From Nissolia schottii (lineage: Eukaryota; Streptophyta; Magnoliopsida; Fabales; Fabaceae): DNA of 64,000 nucleotides. Positions 34,231-46,298 of the stretch are shown here, one piece after another (within the stretch, counting starts at the first letter, position 1; the number at the start of each line of letters is the position of its first letter). The stretch covers positions 225,304-289,303 of the forward strand of contig QANU01073048.1 of assembly GCA_003254905.1 (NCBI GenBank), given 5' to 3'. The translations under genes were made by a program, and so were the position numbers. Below the pieces are notes generated by a model. The model made no database searches, was not told the origin of the DNA, and was given only the letters and a program-made list of their open reading frames with translations.

Positions 34231-34497
34231 AATTTAATTTAATTTAATGATTTTATCACACACACATGCATAGGATCAGATCTGTGAAGCCACGCCACTA
34301 AAATTAATGCATGAGAGAAGGTACACCAACCCATTCATGTGATACCCGTCACGCCAAAAGAGCCTGGCATCAACTTAATTATAGTGACTCCACATATATA
34401 CTATAATATATCACTATATACCATCTCTCCCTCAAAACATCAATTGATTGAATACACAAAAGTTAGCATCGCATCACATCACATATAAAATATAGAG
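34231..34497 (+). promoter_or_regulatory. upstream region of the small DUF7722-like gene, copy B
   Basis: The ~200 bases 34231-34432 are copy B of the local duplication. TATATACTATAATATATC at about 34396 and TATAAAATATAG just before the start codon are AT-rich TATA candidates. The exact start of transcription cannot be told. Confidence 0.4.
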
Positions 34498-34698
34498 ATG
34501 GAAAGTCCCAAAAAGAATACTAGTATAAGCTTCTTTCAGATGCCACTTCACTATCCAAGATACACTCAGAAAGATTACCAGGACATGCCTGAATGGATGC
34601 TCGATCGGCTCCTCAAGGAATATGGGTTACCAACAACACATGGTGACTTGGCATACAAAAGAGAGTTTGCTATGGGTGCTTTTCTTTGGCCTAAGTGA
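34498..34698 (+). CDS. 66-residue conserved plant protein (DUF7722-like)
   Basis: The frame is intronless, MESPKKNTSI to GAFLWPK. The core PLHYPRYTQKDYQDMPEWML, then LDRLLKEYGLPT, then LAYKREFAMGAFLWP, matches a family of very short plant proteins that I recall as DUF7722; the number should be checked. Its function is unknown. There is no signal peptide or membrane segment. The start is chosen because it is the first ATG and gives a length typical of the family. The stop at 34696-34698 is followed by about 100 bases of likely 3' untranslated sequence. Confidence 0.8.
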   Translation: MESPKKNTSISFFQMPLHYPRYTQKDYQDMPEWMLDRLLKEYGLPTTHGDLAYKREFAMGAFLWPK

Positions 34699-35840
34699 TT
34701 ATTCCCCTCTTGCCTCAAAATGTCTTGAAGCCCTTATCACTACTAAGGAATGTGAATTAGCATGTTTGAATGCTCGTACAGGAACAAGAAACTAATGTGG
34801 TTTGTCTTTTTTTATTGAATTAATGTATAATGCTATACTTATGAGTTGAAAATGAGCTAAGTTCAACAAATTTTTGTTGTTCAAGCTTCAACAACTTCGT
34901 ATAAACCCAAAATAAAAAAAAGTTACAAGAAGTTCTGCATTTTCCCTATTTACTTAACACTTGGAAAGTAATTATTTGGGAGAACACGTAAATCAGTTGA
35001 CAATGAATTGATATAGCTTAATATAAGTATTGACTTCAAGTTCTGAGTATAAAGTTGTGTTAAAATTTAGAAAGAAGAACTTTGTTACTCAAGAGATCTT
35101 ATCCAAATCGAATTGCCTTAAAATAAAACATGCAGTCTAGAAAGAAAAAAAATACACACACGCATACTCTTCTAAAAAATCACGATGAGTTATGATAATC
35201 TACAATAATCTTATGAATTATGACAGTTTGATAACTCCAAAAGTCCAAAATCAAAAGTTTAACACTTGTTTGTTCTATAAATTTAAGTGGTGTGAATATA
35301 AAAAAAAAAAGTAATATTAGAAGAGTTGTACCTTATAATTAGCTTATTAACCAAATTATTTGAGGTGCGGTAAATGTTAAATAATACTAAAAAACCCTAA
35401 AGCTTTCGTGGAGGTGGACGCAAATTATATTAGTCATCAAATTATTGAAATCCATTGATAAATAAAATAGAAAAAAAAAAAGTAAATGATATCAATTTTG
35501 GGGATGGTTTAAAATAAATAAAATAGGAAGAAAAAAAAACCCTTGGGCGGTGAGAATAAATGATATACTACTAGTGTGCTGCATTGTGTAGTGTGTCGGT
35601 GTCACCGTTACACAAAAGCAGCTCAAGCCTCACAGTGACAGCACCACTTCCACCTCTTTGTGCCGCGTTTCAATGGCGCTCCTTTCACGCCATTCTCAAT
35701 TTTTCTCTGATCACTGAAAACGCACGCACACACACTCTTCACAACCTTCGACGCTACATCTTCTCATCTTCGTTCAACCCCCCCTCCCACAGGAACGATT
35801 TCGACGTGCAACCTCCATTCCTTCACCCCGGAATCGAACT
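34699..35840. other. intergenic region before the methyltransferase gene
   Basis: The region is AT-rich to about 35560, then GC-rich C/T-containing sequence that is probably the 5' leader of the next gene (35600-35840). The 86-codon frame in the leader (35584-35844) overlaps the methyltransferase start by one base in another frame. I regard it as leader sequence, not a gene. Confidence 0.5.
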
Positions 35841-38800
35841 ATGAACGGCGATTCCCTCATAACCCCGCTCGCACTCAAGACCCTCGCTTTCTTCGCCGTC
35901 GCAATCACCTTCTTCTACTTGGGCAGGCACTGGTCCAATTCCAGTGGCTACCAGAATCTCATCTTCTTCACCACCACAACCACCATCACCACCTCCCCAG
36001 AAGTCGCCACATCCCCCAATTTCAACGTTTCCTTCAATGCCTCATCAACCCTAACCGACAACAATCCCCCCAGAACCCTGGTGCCGCCGGCGGAGGATCC
36101 GATCAAGAAATTCGGGATCGTGAGGGAGGACGGGGCCATGTCGGAGGAGTTCGAGGTCGGGGAGTTCGACCCCGGGGTGGCGGAGGATGATTGGGTGAAC
36201 GAGACGCGTGTTGAAGGCTCCTCTGTTGTTTCTTCTGCTTCTGCTGCGAAATTGGGGACGGTGAAGATGAACAAGTTTGGGGCGTGCCCGAGGAGCATGA
36301 GCGAGTATATACCGTGTTTGGATAACGAGGATGCGATTGAGAAGCTGGCCTCGGCGGAGAGGGGGGAGAAGTTCGACAGGCACTGTCCTGAAGAAGGGAA
36401 AGGGTTGAGCTGCTTGGTTCCGCCGCCGAAAGGGTACCGTGACCCCGTTCCCTGGCCCAGAAGCCGCGATGAGGTACTGCTACTGCTGAATGCATTTGAG
36501 CTCACTCTTGTTTCGGACTTGCATATTTTTGTGTGGGTGTCTGTTTTGTGTTTTACATATAGTTTCTAATTGAAGAGAGTTCTTAGGGAAGCATTTTTAA
36601 TTATTTAGTGAGGAATAATGAAATCTAAACTAAACATGATGCTATCATTAGGATCGGGTGAAAAGGGATATCAATGCACAAATGTGAAATTTGGAGAGCC
36701 ATAATATTTTGTGAGAATTGAGTGGTGATCAGGTAGACAACCCCACCTAATGGGACAAGACTTAGTAATGATACATGACATACTATTGACTTTTGCATGA
36801 ATGAGTGTGTGTTATATCACTCAATTTCATCCATCAACCATTTTGAGTTTTGTCAAGGATTCAGTCAAATTTTCTGACTGAAGTAGTATTTTTCATGCAC
36901 AAAATAGAGGTAGTGTCTTTAATCATTGTTGTGTTCGAAGTTCAGTTTAGCCAAACATTTTTTTCCCCTGAAGTGATATGATTGGGGTAATGCTCATTTT
37001 GGTCCTTGCTTATTCATTTTGGTCCTTAAAATTCAAAATTTGACTTTTTAATCCATTGTATGTCAAATTCGTCCATCAGTTCATTATTATTACTATATTG
37101 TCACATTTTCATTGATTTATCACATTAAAAGGGAAAATAACAACAATTGAGATAGCAACTGAATTGTAATTGCACTTGAAATTGCAAATGAGGTTGCCAA
37201 GGTAGTTATGTTGGTAAATGAAGCAGCAATAACAACTAAGATTAAATGAAAACATGACAATACAATAATGATAATGAATTGAGGGACTAATTTGACCTGC
37301 AACTTGCAATTTGAAGGATTAAAAAGTCAGATTTGGAATTTTAAGGACAAAAGTGACTCAGACTTACACTTTCAAGGACCAAAATGAGTATTTTCCCGAT
37401 CTGGTTGGATTGTTCTACTTCTAAGCATAGTTGGTCACTTTCAAGGACCAAAATGAGTATTTTCCCGATCTGGTTGGATTGTTCTACTTCTAAGCATAGT
37501 TGGTAAAAGATAGTTTAGGGATAATATATATATATATATATATATATANCTCTTAAATTATTGAGGAAATAAGTACTCAGCTTCTTATATTTGGATGTTT
37601 AATGAGTAAACTATTATTATTATTATTATTATAATATATTTTTTGGGCTACATTCATTTCTTCTTACAAGGTTGTGCTTTTTGATTGTAGGTGTGGTATA
37701 GTAATGTTCCTCACACTCGGCTTGTTGATGATAAAGGGGGTCAAAACTGGATTTACAGAGATAAAGATAAGTTCAAATTTCCTGGGGGTGGTACCCAATT
37801 TATACACGGAGCGGATCAATATTTGGACCATATTTCTAAGGTTGTCATACTTATTATGTAAACTTGTTCCACTTTTTAAAGATGGTTTAAGTGCATCTTC
37901 TATGATTCTGATGTTATATGCCTATGTTTTGTAGATGATTCCTGAAATTACATTTGGTCAACATATAAGAGTTGCTCTTGATGTTGGCTGCGGCGTAGCT
38001 AGTTTTGGTGCCTACTTGTTGTCTCGGAATGTCATCACCATGTCGGTTGCTCCCAAGGATGTTCACGAGAATCAGATCCAGTTTGCTCTTGAGCGTGGTG
38101 TACCTGCTATGGTGGCTGCATTTGCAACTAGACGTTTATTATATCCGAGTCAAGCTTTTGACTTGATACATTGTTCACGCTGTAGAATCAATTGGACTCG
38201 AGATGGTAATCAGAACAGAGATCGTGTAGTCTTTCTTTTATTATTGGAATCTCTTCTTGGATCCTGATTTCATCCCCATGAGATGTCTTGCTATTGTGAA
38301 AAGTAGTAACTAATAACTGTAGTTGCAGATTCATTGTCAATTTTAACCTGATATCATGCTTGGCTTATTAGTAGGAAATGAGAAAAAGGGGGGGGGGGCA
38401 GGACTTACTTCTGATTGCCAGAAATCTTATTAACAAAATAACGTTGGTGACAATAAAAGAAGGCTCTTTGAGTTTGCCCCTCCCATCTCTGTGTTAGTTG
38501 CTCGATTTGAATTTCTTATAATGTGTCTTTTTTACTTGTGATGCAGATGGCATTTTGCTGCTTGAAGTTGATAGGATGCTAAGGGCAGGAGGGTACTTTG
38601 TCTGGGCTGCTCAACCAGTTTATAAGCATGAGGAAGTTTTAGAAGAGCAATGGGAAGGTATTATTAAAATTGGTTTGCATTTAAGCTCTTTAGCTATAGA
38701 GTTATAGTATTTAGTGTTGCTCACTTTTGTATATTTGTATTAATTAACATTTTCTGACACGGTGTATTCACAAGATGTAATTATTACCATGTTTCCTTCA

Positions 38801-40819
38801 ATGTCTCAGGATTACACAGGCAGAATTAACATGTATTCTATAAATGTTCAAACCTTTGAACAAGTTAAACATACCCTCTTCCAATATTCACTCATTACTC
38901 AAAGCAACTTTTGAATTTTGCACAATCCTTTTGAAAGTTTCTTTAATTCATTTATTATTCTCTTCTTTACATGCTATGACATAAAAAGATGTTCAAGGAG
39001 AAGCATATTGAAATATAATGGTGTCAAATACCTGCTTATCTGCTCCCATTTTCATTCTTATAACGCTACTTTTGCTGTTTATATCAAAGTACTTTAATAA
39101 TATTTAGTAATTTATTGGGGTTGGTCGCTGTCTGCATCTATGGTGAGTGTAACATTGGGTTTTGTGATCTTCAGAGATGCTTAATCTTACTACTCGTCTA
39201 TGCTGGAAGTTTTTGAAAAAGGATGGGTACGTTGCAATATGGCAAAAACCTTCCAATAATAGCTGCTATCTGAACCGTGAAGCAGGAACTAGACCTCTAT
39301 TGTGTGACCCAAGTGACGATCCAGACAATATTTGGTATTGTTTTCTTGCCTTCCTGATCTACTGATGATTATATGACATTTCCATCTAATTATATGATTG
39401 TTGCCACAAACATGTAGATTTACTATCATTGCCTCATGCTATAGAGCTGTCCAGAATAGAACCAGGGAGTGGAAAAGAGCTTTACCAATTTGTTGGTTGA
39501 ACCTACCTTAAAAAATGGAATAAGTTCCTCCACTGATGTTGAAATGTTAAACTACCTTTTAGTAGTTGACAATGACCTGTATCATTTTTATTAGAATGAA
39601 CAATTCGGTCAAACTTCATGATAGCCATTCATGCATTATAGTGTTTTATTAAAGTTTACAGGCCAATTAATGGGGATTTCATCATTTGCTTGACTAATTT
39701 TAGGTATGTTAAACTTAAAGCGTGCATCTCTCGATTGCCTGAGAATGGATATGGAGCAAATGTTACAAGTTGGCCTGCACGTTTGCAAACCCCACCTGAT
39801 AGACTTCAAAGCATAAACCTTGATGCTTTCATATCCAGAAAAGAGCTGTTTAGGGCAGAATCAAAATACTGGAAGGAGATAATAGCAGGCTATGTAGCTG
39901 CTTTACACTGGAAGAAAATGAAATTAAGAAATGTTATGGACATGAGAGCTGGTTTTGGAGGGTATTGAACTATCTATTTTTGCCGCCCTTTTTTTTTCAT
40001 TTCTTGTTTAAATATGTATTTTTGATTTTCTGATTGGTTTGTTTGTTTAATATATTCGAGTCTTTTGCAGATTTGCAGCTGCATTGATTGATCAGAGTGT
40101 TGACTGCTGGGTTATGAACGTTGTTCCTGTTAGCGGCCCAAACACCTTGCCTGTTATATATGATCGTGGGCTGATTGGAGCCATGCATGACTGGTATTTT
40201 ATTGAACTTATTTAAGATAATATTTAACACAAGTGTTCTGGTTGTGGTGCTCCACACACTAAATAACATATACCAATATGTTGTGAACTTGTCAGCCTGT
40301 AGTAATATTTCTGTATTTGTGATTTGTAATTTAGGTGTGAACCATTTGACACCTACCCGAGAACTTATGATTTACTGCATGCTGCAAACCTGCTTTCCGT
40401 TGAGAAGAAAAGGTACTCTCTTCTCCGCTTGTTAGCTCTTCTATTGTTTTCCGGTTAATTGTTATTGTTTGTATTAGTGTTCAGTGTATTTGTTTTCTGG
40501 ACGCATATTTCAAATAAGAACCAATTACAGGTTTAATGTGTTTTTGGTTGTATATGTTGGGTGTGTGTTTTTGCTGTGATTCATTACTAAATGTACTTTT
40601 GAACCTATCAGATGCAATGTCTTGTCAATTATGCTGGAGATGGACCGGATACTAAGACCCGGCGGACGGGTGTACATCCGTGACACTCTTGCCATCATGG
40701 ACGAGCTTGTAGAGATTGGCAAGGCTATAGGCTGGCACGTGACGTTGCGGGATACATCCGAGGGTCCTCATGCAAGTTACAGGGTCTTGGTTGGTGACAA
40801 GCACCTACAACGCGGTTGA
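35841..40819 (+). CDS. PMT11-like Golgi methyltransferase (QUA2/PMT family)
   Basis: Nine exons keep one frame: 35841-36473, 37691-37840, 37935-38205, 38547-38657, 39175-39334, 39704-39961, 40071-40193, 40335-40412 and 40612-40819 (1,992 nt, 663 aa). Residues 10-28 form a single membrane anchor after a short N-terminus (type II, Golgi pattern). A low-complexity stem extends to about 140. The methyltransferase domain begins at KFGACPRSM (145). S-adenosylmethionine motif I is [10 protein letters not shown] (277-286). Family signatures include [42 protein letters not shown] and [10 protein letters not shown] (604-613). From memory it is closest to Arabidopsis PMT11 (about 694 aa). Members such as QUA2 are needed for pectin homogalacturonan methylation; the substrate here is inferred. 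All introns are GT-AG. Confidence 0.94.
36970..37504. mobile_element. inverted-repeat element in methyltransferase intron 1, right end duplicated
   Basis: The left end reads GGGTAATGCTCATTTTGGTC and the right end CAAGGACCAAAATGAGTATT. The arms match as an inverted repeat over about 100 bases (TTTTTAATCC/GGATTAAAAAG, CAAATTCGTCC/GGACTAATTTG). A 64-base segment from TCAAGGACCAAAATGAG through AAGCATAGTTGGT is then directly repeated (37371-37434 and about 37440-37504). It is a dispersed non-coding element; similar phrases occur at about 53810-53990. Confidence 0.65.
37528..37548. repeat. TA microsatellite next to an unknown base
   Basis: A run of TA units ends at the unknown base 37549. It lies in methyltransferase intron 1 and is probably a length-ambiguous assembly spot. 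Confidence 0.8.
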
Positions 40820-41500
40820 TTCAATGGCTTATTCATAAAAAATCTTTTTTTTTTCTTTTCTGTTTTTTGTTTTTTATCCCTACAATGGTGATGAAGAAGT
40901 CAACAACAGAATAGGGTCACACACTACTGATAAGTACAGGACACAATGCAAGTGTAAGTATCAAATCCTTTTAAGCTTCAGGAAGTAGTGCATGTTGGAA
41001 GAATTTGTTTATTGATTAATCTTGACTACAGATCACAAAAAAACAGCTGGTCAGGTGTAGTGCATCATTTAATGTGTTTGTAAATTCAATTTATTTGTAT
41101 ATTACTAAGTTTTAGGTCCACCATATGTTGCATTGTTCACTAATGTTTTGACCAAAAATTACTCACCAATTCTATGCTTTCATTTTTTTTGCCTTGTTGA
41201 TATGTTTCAGTGTTTCTTAAATGGGTTTGCTTTGGATTCTGATCTCATTCGACCATTTCTGGTAATTTTTTGTTCTTTTTCATTTTGTGTTGTTTGGGAT
41301 GTGCACGGGGTGCTGGAATAGCTGAGCATGCTAAAATTGACCATCTCACAGAATTTATATCCTGCTATGCTAATTGTGAGAACAAATTAAGAACGTCCTA
41401 AGACCATAGTATCTTTGTTTTTAAAAATACTGGCACTACTTGGTTCCCGTCCAATAAAGATAATAAATAAGTAATTGTTCTAATAATTTAAAATTAGGGG
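40820..41500. other. methyltransferase 3' flank
   Basis: This is the presumed 3' untranslated region and AT-rich spacer. Several AATAAA-like words are present, but I cannot choose one. There is no further gene before the plastid insertion. Confidence 0.45.
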
Positions 41501-41861
41501 TCGTTTGAGCGTATCTAAATAGATACTTTGTTTACATATAGATCCTTGCGTCGTTCCATTCCATTTAGGATTAGGAATCTGCATAATCGAACTTACTTTT
41601 TACATATCTATCATTATTTTAGGCCCTATTCACCTCTTTGAGCTTCTATTGAATCGAGAAATAGGTTTGATTGTCCATCTTTCTGATAGAATATAGATAA
41701 AGTATCCTCCGGATAATTAAAATTGAACCAATTGGATGTCCAACTTGGGCCTATAGGAATGACATGACCGATAGTAAAAAATACTCTAACACTCCACCTT
41801 TGTCATATATATACATCACACTAGCTAGATATATTCATGGAATACGATTCACTTTGAAAAT

Positions 41862-41941
41862 GCCTAGGGGTGAAATGGTAGTCACGCAAGACTCAAAATC
41901 TTGTGTTAAAGAGCGTGGAGGTTAGAGTCCTCTTCAAGGCA
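41862..41941 (+). pseudogene. trnL-CAA: degenerate nuclear copy of plastid trnL-CAA
   Basis: It starts GCCTAGGGGTGAAATGG and ends with CTCTTCAAGGCA. The anticodon loop ACTCAAAATCT carries CAA, and the extra arm typical of leucine tRNAs is visible. Compared with the plastid gene as I remember it, the acceptor stem and D-arm start have a change and a deleted base. Several CG sites read CA or TG, and the conserved TTCGA of the T loop reads TTAGA. It is therefore a decayed copy, probably not functional. Confidence 0.8.
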
Positions 41942-42227
41942 TAATATAATATTGAGATCTCTTATTGAATTGGAATAAGTTCGGCAGCAGATCACGAAAT
42001 CTTGGCGATCTTCCCTATCTAATGAATAGGGAGTCCGTTTTGAAATCGTCCGCCCTGCACCCACCCCCCGAGTATATGCTTCAACAGGAATCACACAGGG
42101 GTAGATTGATACAATAGAAACCTCTGGTAAAATGCCCACCCGTAACCCCAGCGGAGCGGATAAAGTACATTCCATAGTCCGTAGACAAAGAGAAAGAAAG
42201 GTCTATCTATTTTATTTAGTTATTCAG

Positions 42228-44069
42228 TTAAACCAATGATTCGTTATTGGAGCAGATAGCAACAACCATTTCATCCGGGAAAAGCCATCTTTTTCTCAAC
42301 AATGTCTTTGTCATTTGATCCAATAGCGTTCCGTTAGATAGGAACAGATTTGATAAATATTGATAACTCTCGGATAGAGTATTAGAACGGAAAAATCCAT
42401 TAGATAATGAACTATTGGTTCGAAGCCATCTCTGGCGATGAATCAACAATTCGAAATGCTTTTCTTGCGTATTCTTGATAAACCAGCGTTTATATATAGA
42501 TGTAGGAAGATCTGTTTGGGAAGTAAGAAGCCCCCTTGACATCTCTTCATCTGCAAAGAATTCTCGATGTGAAAACACAGAGACAAAAGGCTGATCTTTG
42601 AATAGGAAAAAGAGTGGATCCGCAGGGTCCCAAATGAATTGGCTTATTCGAAAAAAGCCTTGTTCTTTGGAAGATCTATCTCGTGTCTGGTACTGCATGG
42701 TTCCACCCTGCAAGAACTCCGAATCATTCTCTTGAAGCTCATCCTCTTCATCATAAATGATCCGCTTGCCCCGAAATGACCTGGCCCAATAGGGAAATCC
42801 CAATTCATTGGGCCTTTCGATACAATCAAATAGAAAGCACCAAGGGCGCCATATTCTAGGAGCCCAAACTATGTGATTGAATAAATCCTCCTCTATCTGT
42901 TGCGGGTCGAGGACTCCTCCCCCTTCTTCAAACTCCGATTCATATTTTTCATAGAGAAATCTCTGATCAACGATAGAACAAGATCCATTTTGAATCATAT
43001 TTAAGGGATTCCTTGGTTCGGGCCGAAGAAGCAATGTCACTCGATCATTATCAAACTGACTGCAACCTTTTTCTGTCCGTGAGGATCCCACCAGAGCGCC
43101 TTCTACTTCTAATAGGCCATGAACTAGATCAGAATCATTCTCAACGAGTCCATAAGAAGTGATCCCATTTTTTTCATCAGGTCCGGGTAGAAACCAAAGG
43201 TCTTGAGCGACCGATCCGGCAGAACAACTCAAAAGATAAAGAAGTATCGTTAATTCCTTCATGCTCGTTCCAAGTTCGAAGTACCATTTGTACAAATAAG
43301 AATCCCCCTCGTTACATGATTTCTTCTTCATATAGATAGATATAGGATCTATGGAGCAATTACTTAGAAGTACATTTTGTGAAACAGCCCTTCCTATCTG
43401 ATAGAAAAGGATCCCATGATCCTGAACCGATCTTACCTGGGATCGCAAATCCCAAGTTTGTCTATGAAGAGCGGATCTAATTATATTAGTGTCTATAATG
43501 GATTTCTTTTGTATAATACTAATCGATAGGGCCTCATTGGTAAGTGCTAAAAGATCTCGTACATTGGAACCCATAGTTATGGACCCATGGAACATCATCT
43601 TTTCCAAGTGAAATCCCCTAGTATATGAAAGAGTGAAAAAGTGCTTTCGTTGTTGTGGAATAAGAAGCCTTCGTATCTTAATGCATATATTTAATTTATT
43701 CGGAGCTATTAGAGCGGGATCCACTTTTTGGGGAATATGAGTCGAAGCAATAACAAGAATATTTCTAGTGGAACATCTTTCACAATCCCTCGAGAGATAG
43801 TTCACTAATAGACCGAGGGATAAGTAATTCGACTCATTCACATCCAGATCATGAATGTTTGGAATCCATATTATGCAAGGAGACATTGCTTTTGCTAATT
43901 CGAATTGAAGGGTGATATAAAATTGGTCTATTTCTGGCATCATATCCATAGTTAGCGCATTCATCATAGTTAGAAGTTCTAGCTCTGTATCAAGGTCCCT
44001 ATCATCAATATCTTCTCTATTGTCACTATCATCAAAAAGAAAACCCTTAGGCTTGTTTCCAAGAGCTTG
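42228..44069 (-). pseudogene. ycf2: nuclear copy of the 3' part of plastid ycf2
   Basis: The minus-strand frame encodes about 613 residues of the Ycf2 C-terminus, from [15 protein letters not shown] to [10 protein letters not shown] and the stop at 42228-42230. The AAA-type region is recognisable ([19 protein letters not shown], a Walker B-like segment; [11 protein letters not shown]). Intact Ycf2 is about 2,280 residues, so the N-terminal three quarters are missing. There is no stop or frameshift within the retained part. The open frame extends 56 codons further upstream (to 44237) into non-plastid sequence; that extension is chance. Nuclear function is not expected. Confidence 0.9.
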
Positions 44070-44326
44070 TTTAGAAATAAAGTATGAGAACACAAATGAA
44101 GTATAAAACATATGGTAATTACTTAAAATTTGGACATATGATATAACATAAAATTTTAATGATACAGAATTGGCAATGGAGCAAAGGACAATATGATAAA
44201 ACATAAAAATTGGGACATTACAAAGGTTATTTCTCAAATAACCCGTGGGATAAATACTCCGTGCTACTTAATTTATTCATTTTTAATAATTTTTACAATT
44301 AAATTCATCAAATTTTATTATCATTT

Positions 44327-46298
44327 TGTAATGGTCCGCAACGAAGAGTCTGTCGCAAGGGCCCAGACTAGTTTCGGAGATGCGCTACAACGCATATAGC
44401 ACGCTCTAGCATGTCAGTAGCAGTGAGGCACTGCAGCGTATTGCTGCTGATCAAAAACCCTATCCACACCCCCTTGGGCCAGGAAAAAGCACGACTCGCC
44501 TTTTTGTCCAGCTCTCCGCCTATATATAGAGTTCTCCTCTCCTTCTTTCAACTTACTCAGAGCTTCAGACTCCTCTCCTCTCTAGAATGGAGTTTCTACT
44601 CAGTTTCTTTCTCTCTCTCTCTCTCTCTTTCTCTTTCTCTCTCGTGGAGACACGACATCTTCACATAGGGTAGGTAACCAGTCCTTTTTAGGATAGCCTA
44701 GGGTCGTAGGCCCCGGTGCTGCTACTTTGGTAGTGGTGGCTCGATGGTAGTCCACGGCTGTCGTGGCGATGTCGGATCGTCGTAACGATGCCATATCGCT
44801 ACTGCATAGCCTACGATTATGTTTTCTTATGGGTTTCTTATGATGGTTTATGTTGTCCTTTCTAGGTGTCGACACTATGCTACTTGGTGCCCCTGTTCCA
44901 GTGCTCCTTAGTTTCACGACATTTTAGATGAGTGGAGGTCCCGACACGTCGACGATTCCACTTTGGTGGTCTGTCAATAGAGTCAGTTGTGCATTATAAC
45001 ATGTTATTATATGCTTAGTAATTGACAGTTGCTATGCTTACATGATATATTATATTAAGATATGTTTATTATGATATGTTTATGCTATGATAGGACAGAG
45101 ACTTAAGACTATAAGTATAATATCCCTTCGAACTGTTTGGTTAAGATTACATAACAGACCTTAATAAAGACTCCGGTTAAGGAATGAACCCTAACTAAGG
45201 GCAGGTTCTGGCAAGGCAAGACTTAGTATTTAAGTTGTCCATTGCGATGCACTGCTTTTACTTGGGAATCCTCCCCTAAGTATGGGACCGCAACCCTTGA
45301 TCCCAGACAGGTAAATAAGACTAAACTAACTAGGACACTCTTGTCATAATTGGTAGACTTAGGTCCTAACAACTTGGGTAACCAAGCTAGCTTACCTAAA
45401 AGACTTCAAAAACAATAGATCTTAGGATATATGGCCTAGAATAGTACGAGGTCAATGACCTTGTAGATCAGACTCAATATTAGATAGTTATGACCGTCAG
45501 GCTCCTAAGATTATGGCATTCGTGCCCTTATCTAGATTATATGAGCGCCAAGTTCCTCAGACTTTTAGGGTATGCATACCCTCACATGTATTCGGGTTGA
45601 GCGTATCAGAACTACTCGAATTTATCCTAGTAGAGCAAGGTCGAGCCAAGGTTCCCTTGAATTTGAGAATTGAGAGGCATTTTTCCTTGTGCCCCTCCAC
45701 CAAGGAGGCAGACATGTGCTACACAGCTCAAATTTACTTTTCAGCAGTTTACTTCCAACAGTATTATTCAGTTATACCTTACAACAGTTATACAGATTTG
45801 CTTCAGTATCTATGTTATATTTATTTACTCAGTATATGCCATGACTATATGCAGTATATGTTGTTTGTGTGGTACCGAGGTACCCACCACTGAGATCACA
45901 AACTCACCCTTCTGTCAATATCATTTTTCAGATACAGTAGAGGACAATGACAACATCCCCCTCGTCCAGTAGAAGCGAGGATTCAACGTCAGTGGTAAGC
46001 TCCGCTTTGTAGTGGGGTCTACTAGAATCATGTTAGATATGCTCGAGATGTCTAGGGAAAGATCCCTCATTTAGCATTTCAACATTTCATTTTCAGTTGT
46101 GACATTAAACACTATGTAACTCAGTATTGATGAATTTGAACCAGTTATATGGAATCAGTTATGTTATAAAGTTACTTATTTTATAAATAAAGTTATTTAT
46201 TTATTTTTATGAGTATTTCATGTATGTTAGTACACCACGTCAGAGTTTCCATAGGGTAGTAGTCCTACGTGCGGTCACATCCTAAGTTAGGTGTGACA
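44327..46298 (+). mobile_element. solo LTR (1,972 bp) inserted in the MITE
   Basis: It begins TGTAATGGTCCGCAACG and ends TTAGGTGTGACA, giving TG...CA ends. It is flanked by the 5-bp target duplication CATTT (44322-44326 and 46299-46303). CCTATATATAGAG at about 44519 is a likely TATA region, followed by a CT microsatellite (44608-44643). No gag, pol or primer-binding site is present, so it is a solo LTR left by recombination between two LTRs. The ends resemble those of plant chromovirus (Tekay-type) LTRs. Confidence 0.85.
44608..44643. repeat. CT microsatellite in the solo LTR
   Basis: This is a run of TC/TTTC units about 36 bases long, just downstream of the TATA-like motif of the LTR. Confidence 0.85.

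Larger units (their letters stand above)
41500..44069. other. nuclear insertion of plastid DNA (ycf2 3' end to trnL-CAA region)
   Basis: The gene order from the right is the ycf2 C-terminal coding region, a ~290-bp spacer, then trnL-CAA, and some 360 bases of plastid-like spacer. This is the order in the plastid inverted repeat. The right border lies near 44069, where the ycf2 frame passes into unrelated AT-rich sequence. The left border is uncertain (about 41480-41560). It sits between ordinary nuclear genes and transposons, so it is a NUPT and not plastid contamination. Confidence 0.85.

Noticed and set aside
35584..35844. 86-codon frame upstream of the methyltransferase
   Set aside because: It lies in the presumed 5' leader in a different frame and has no domain; probably leader sequence.
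35948..36505. Minus-strand frames of 110-185 codons over methyltransferase exon 1
   Set aside because: They are shadows of the GC-rich coding exon; the plus strand carries the conserved protein.
44070..44237. 56-codon N-terminal extension of the ycf2 frame
   Set aside because: It is translated from AT-rich nuclear flank and does not match Ycf2; chance continuation of the open frame.
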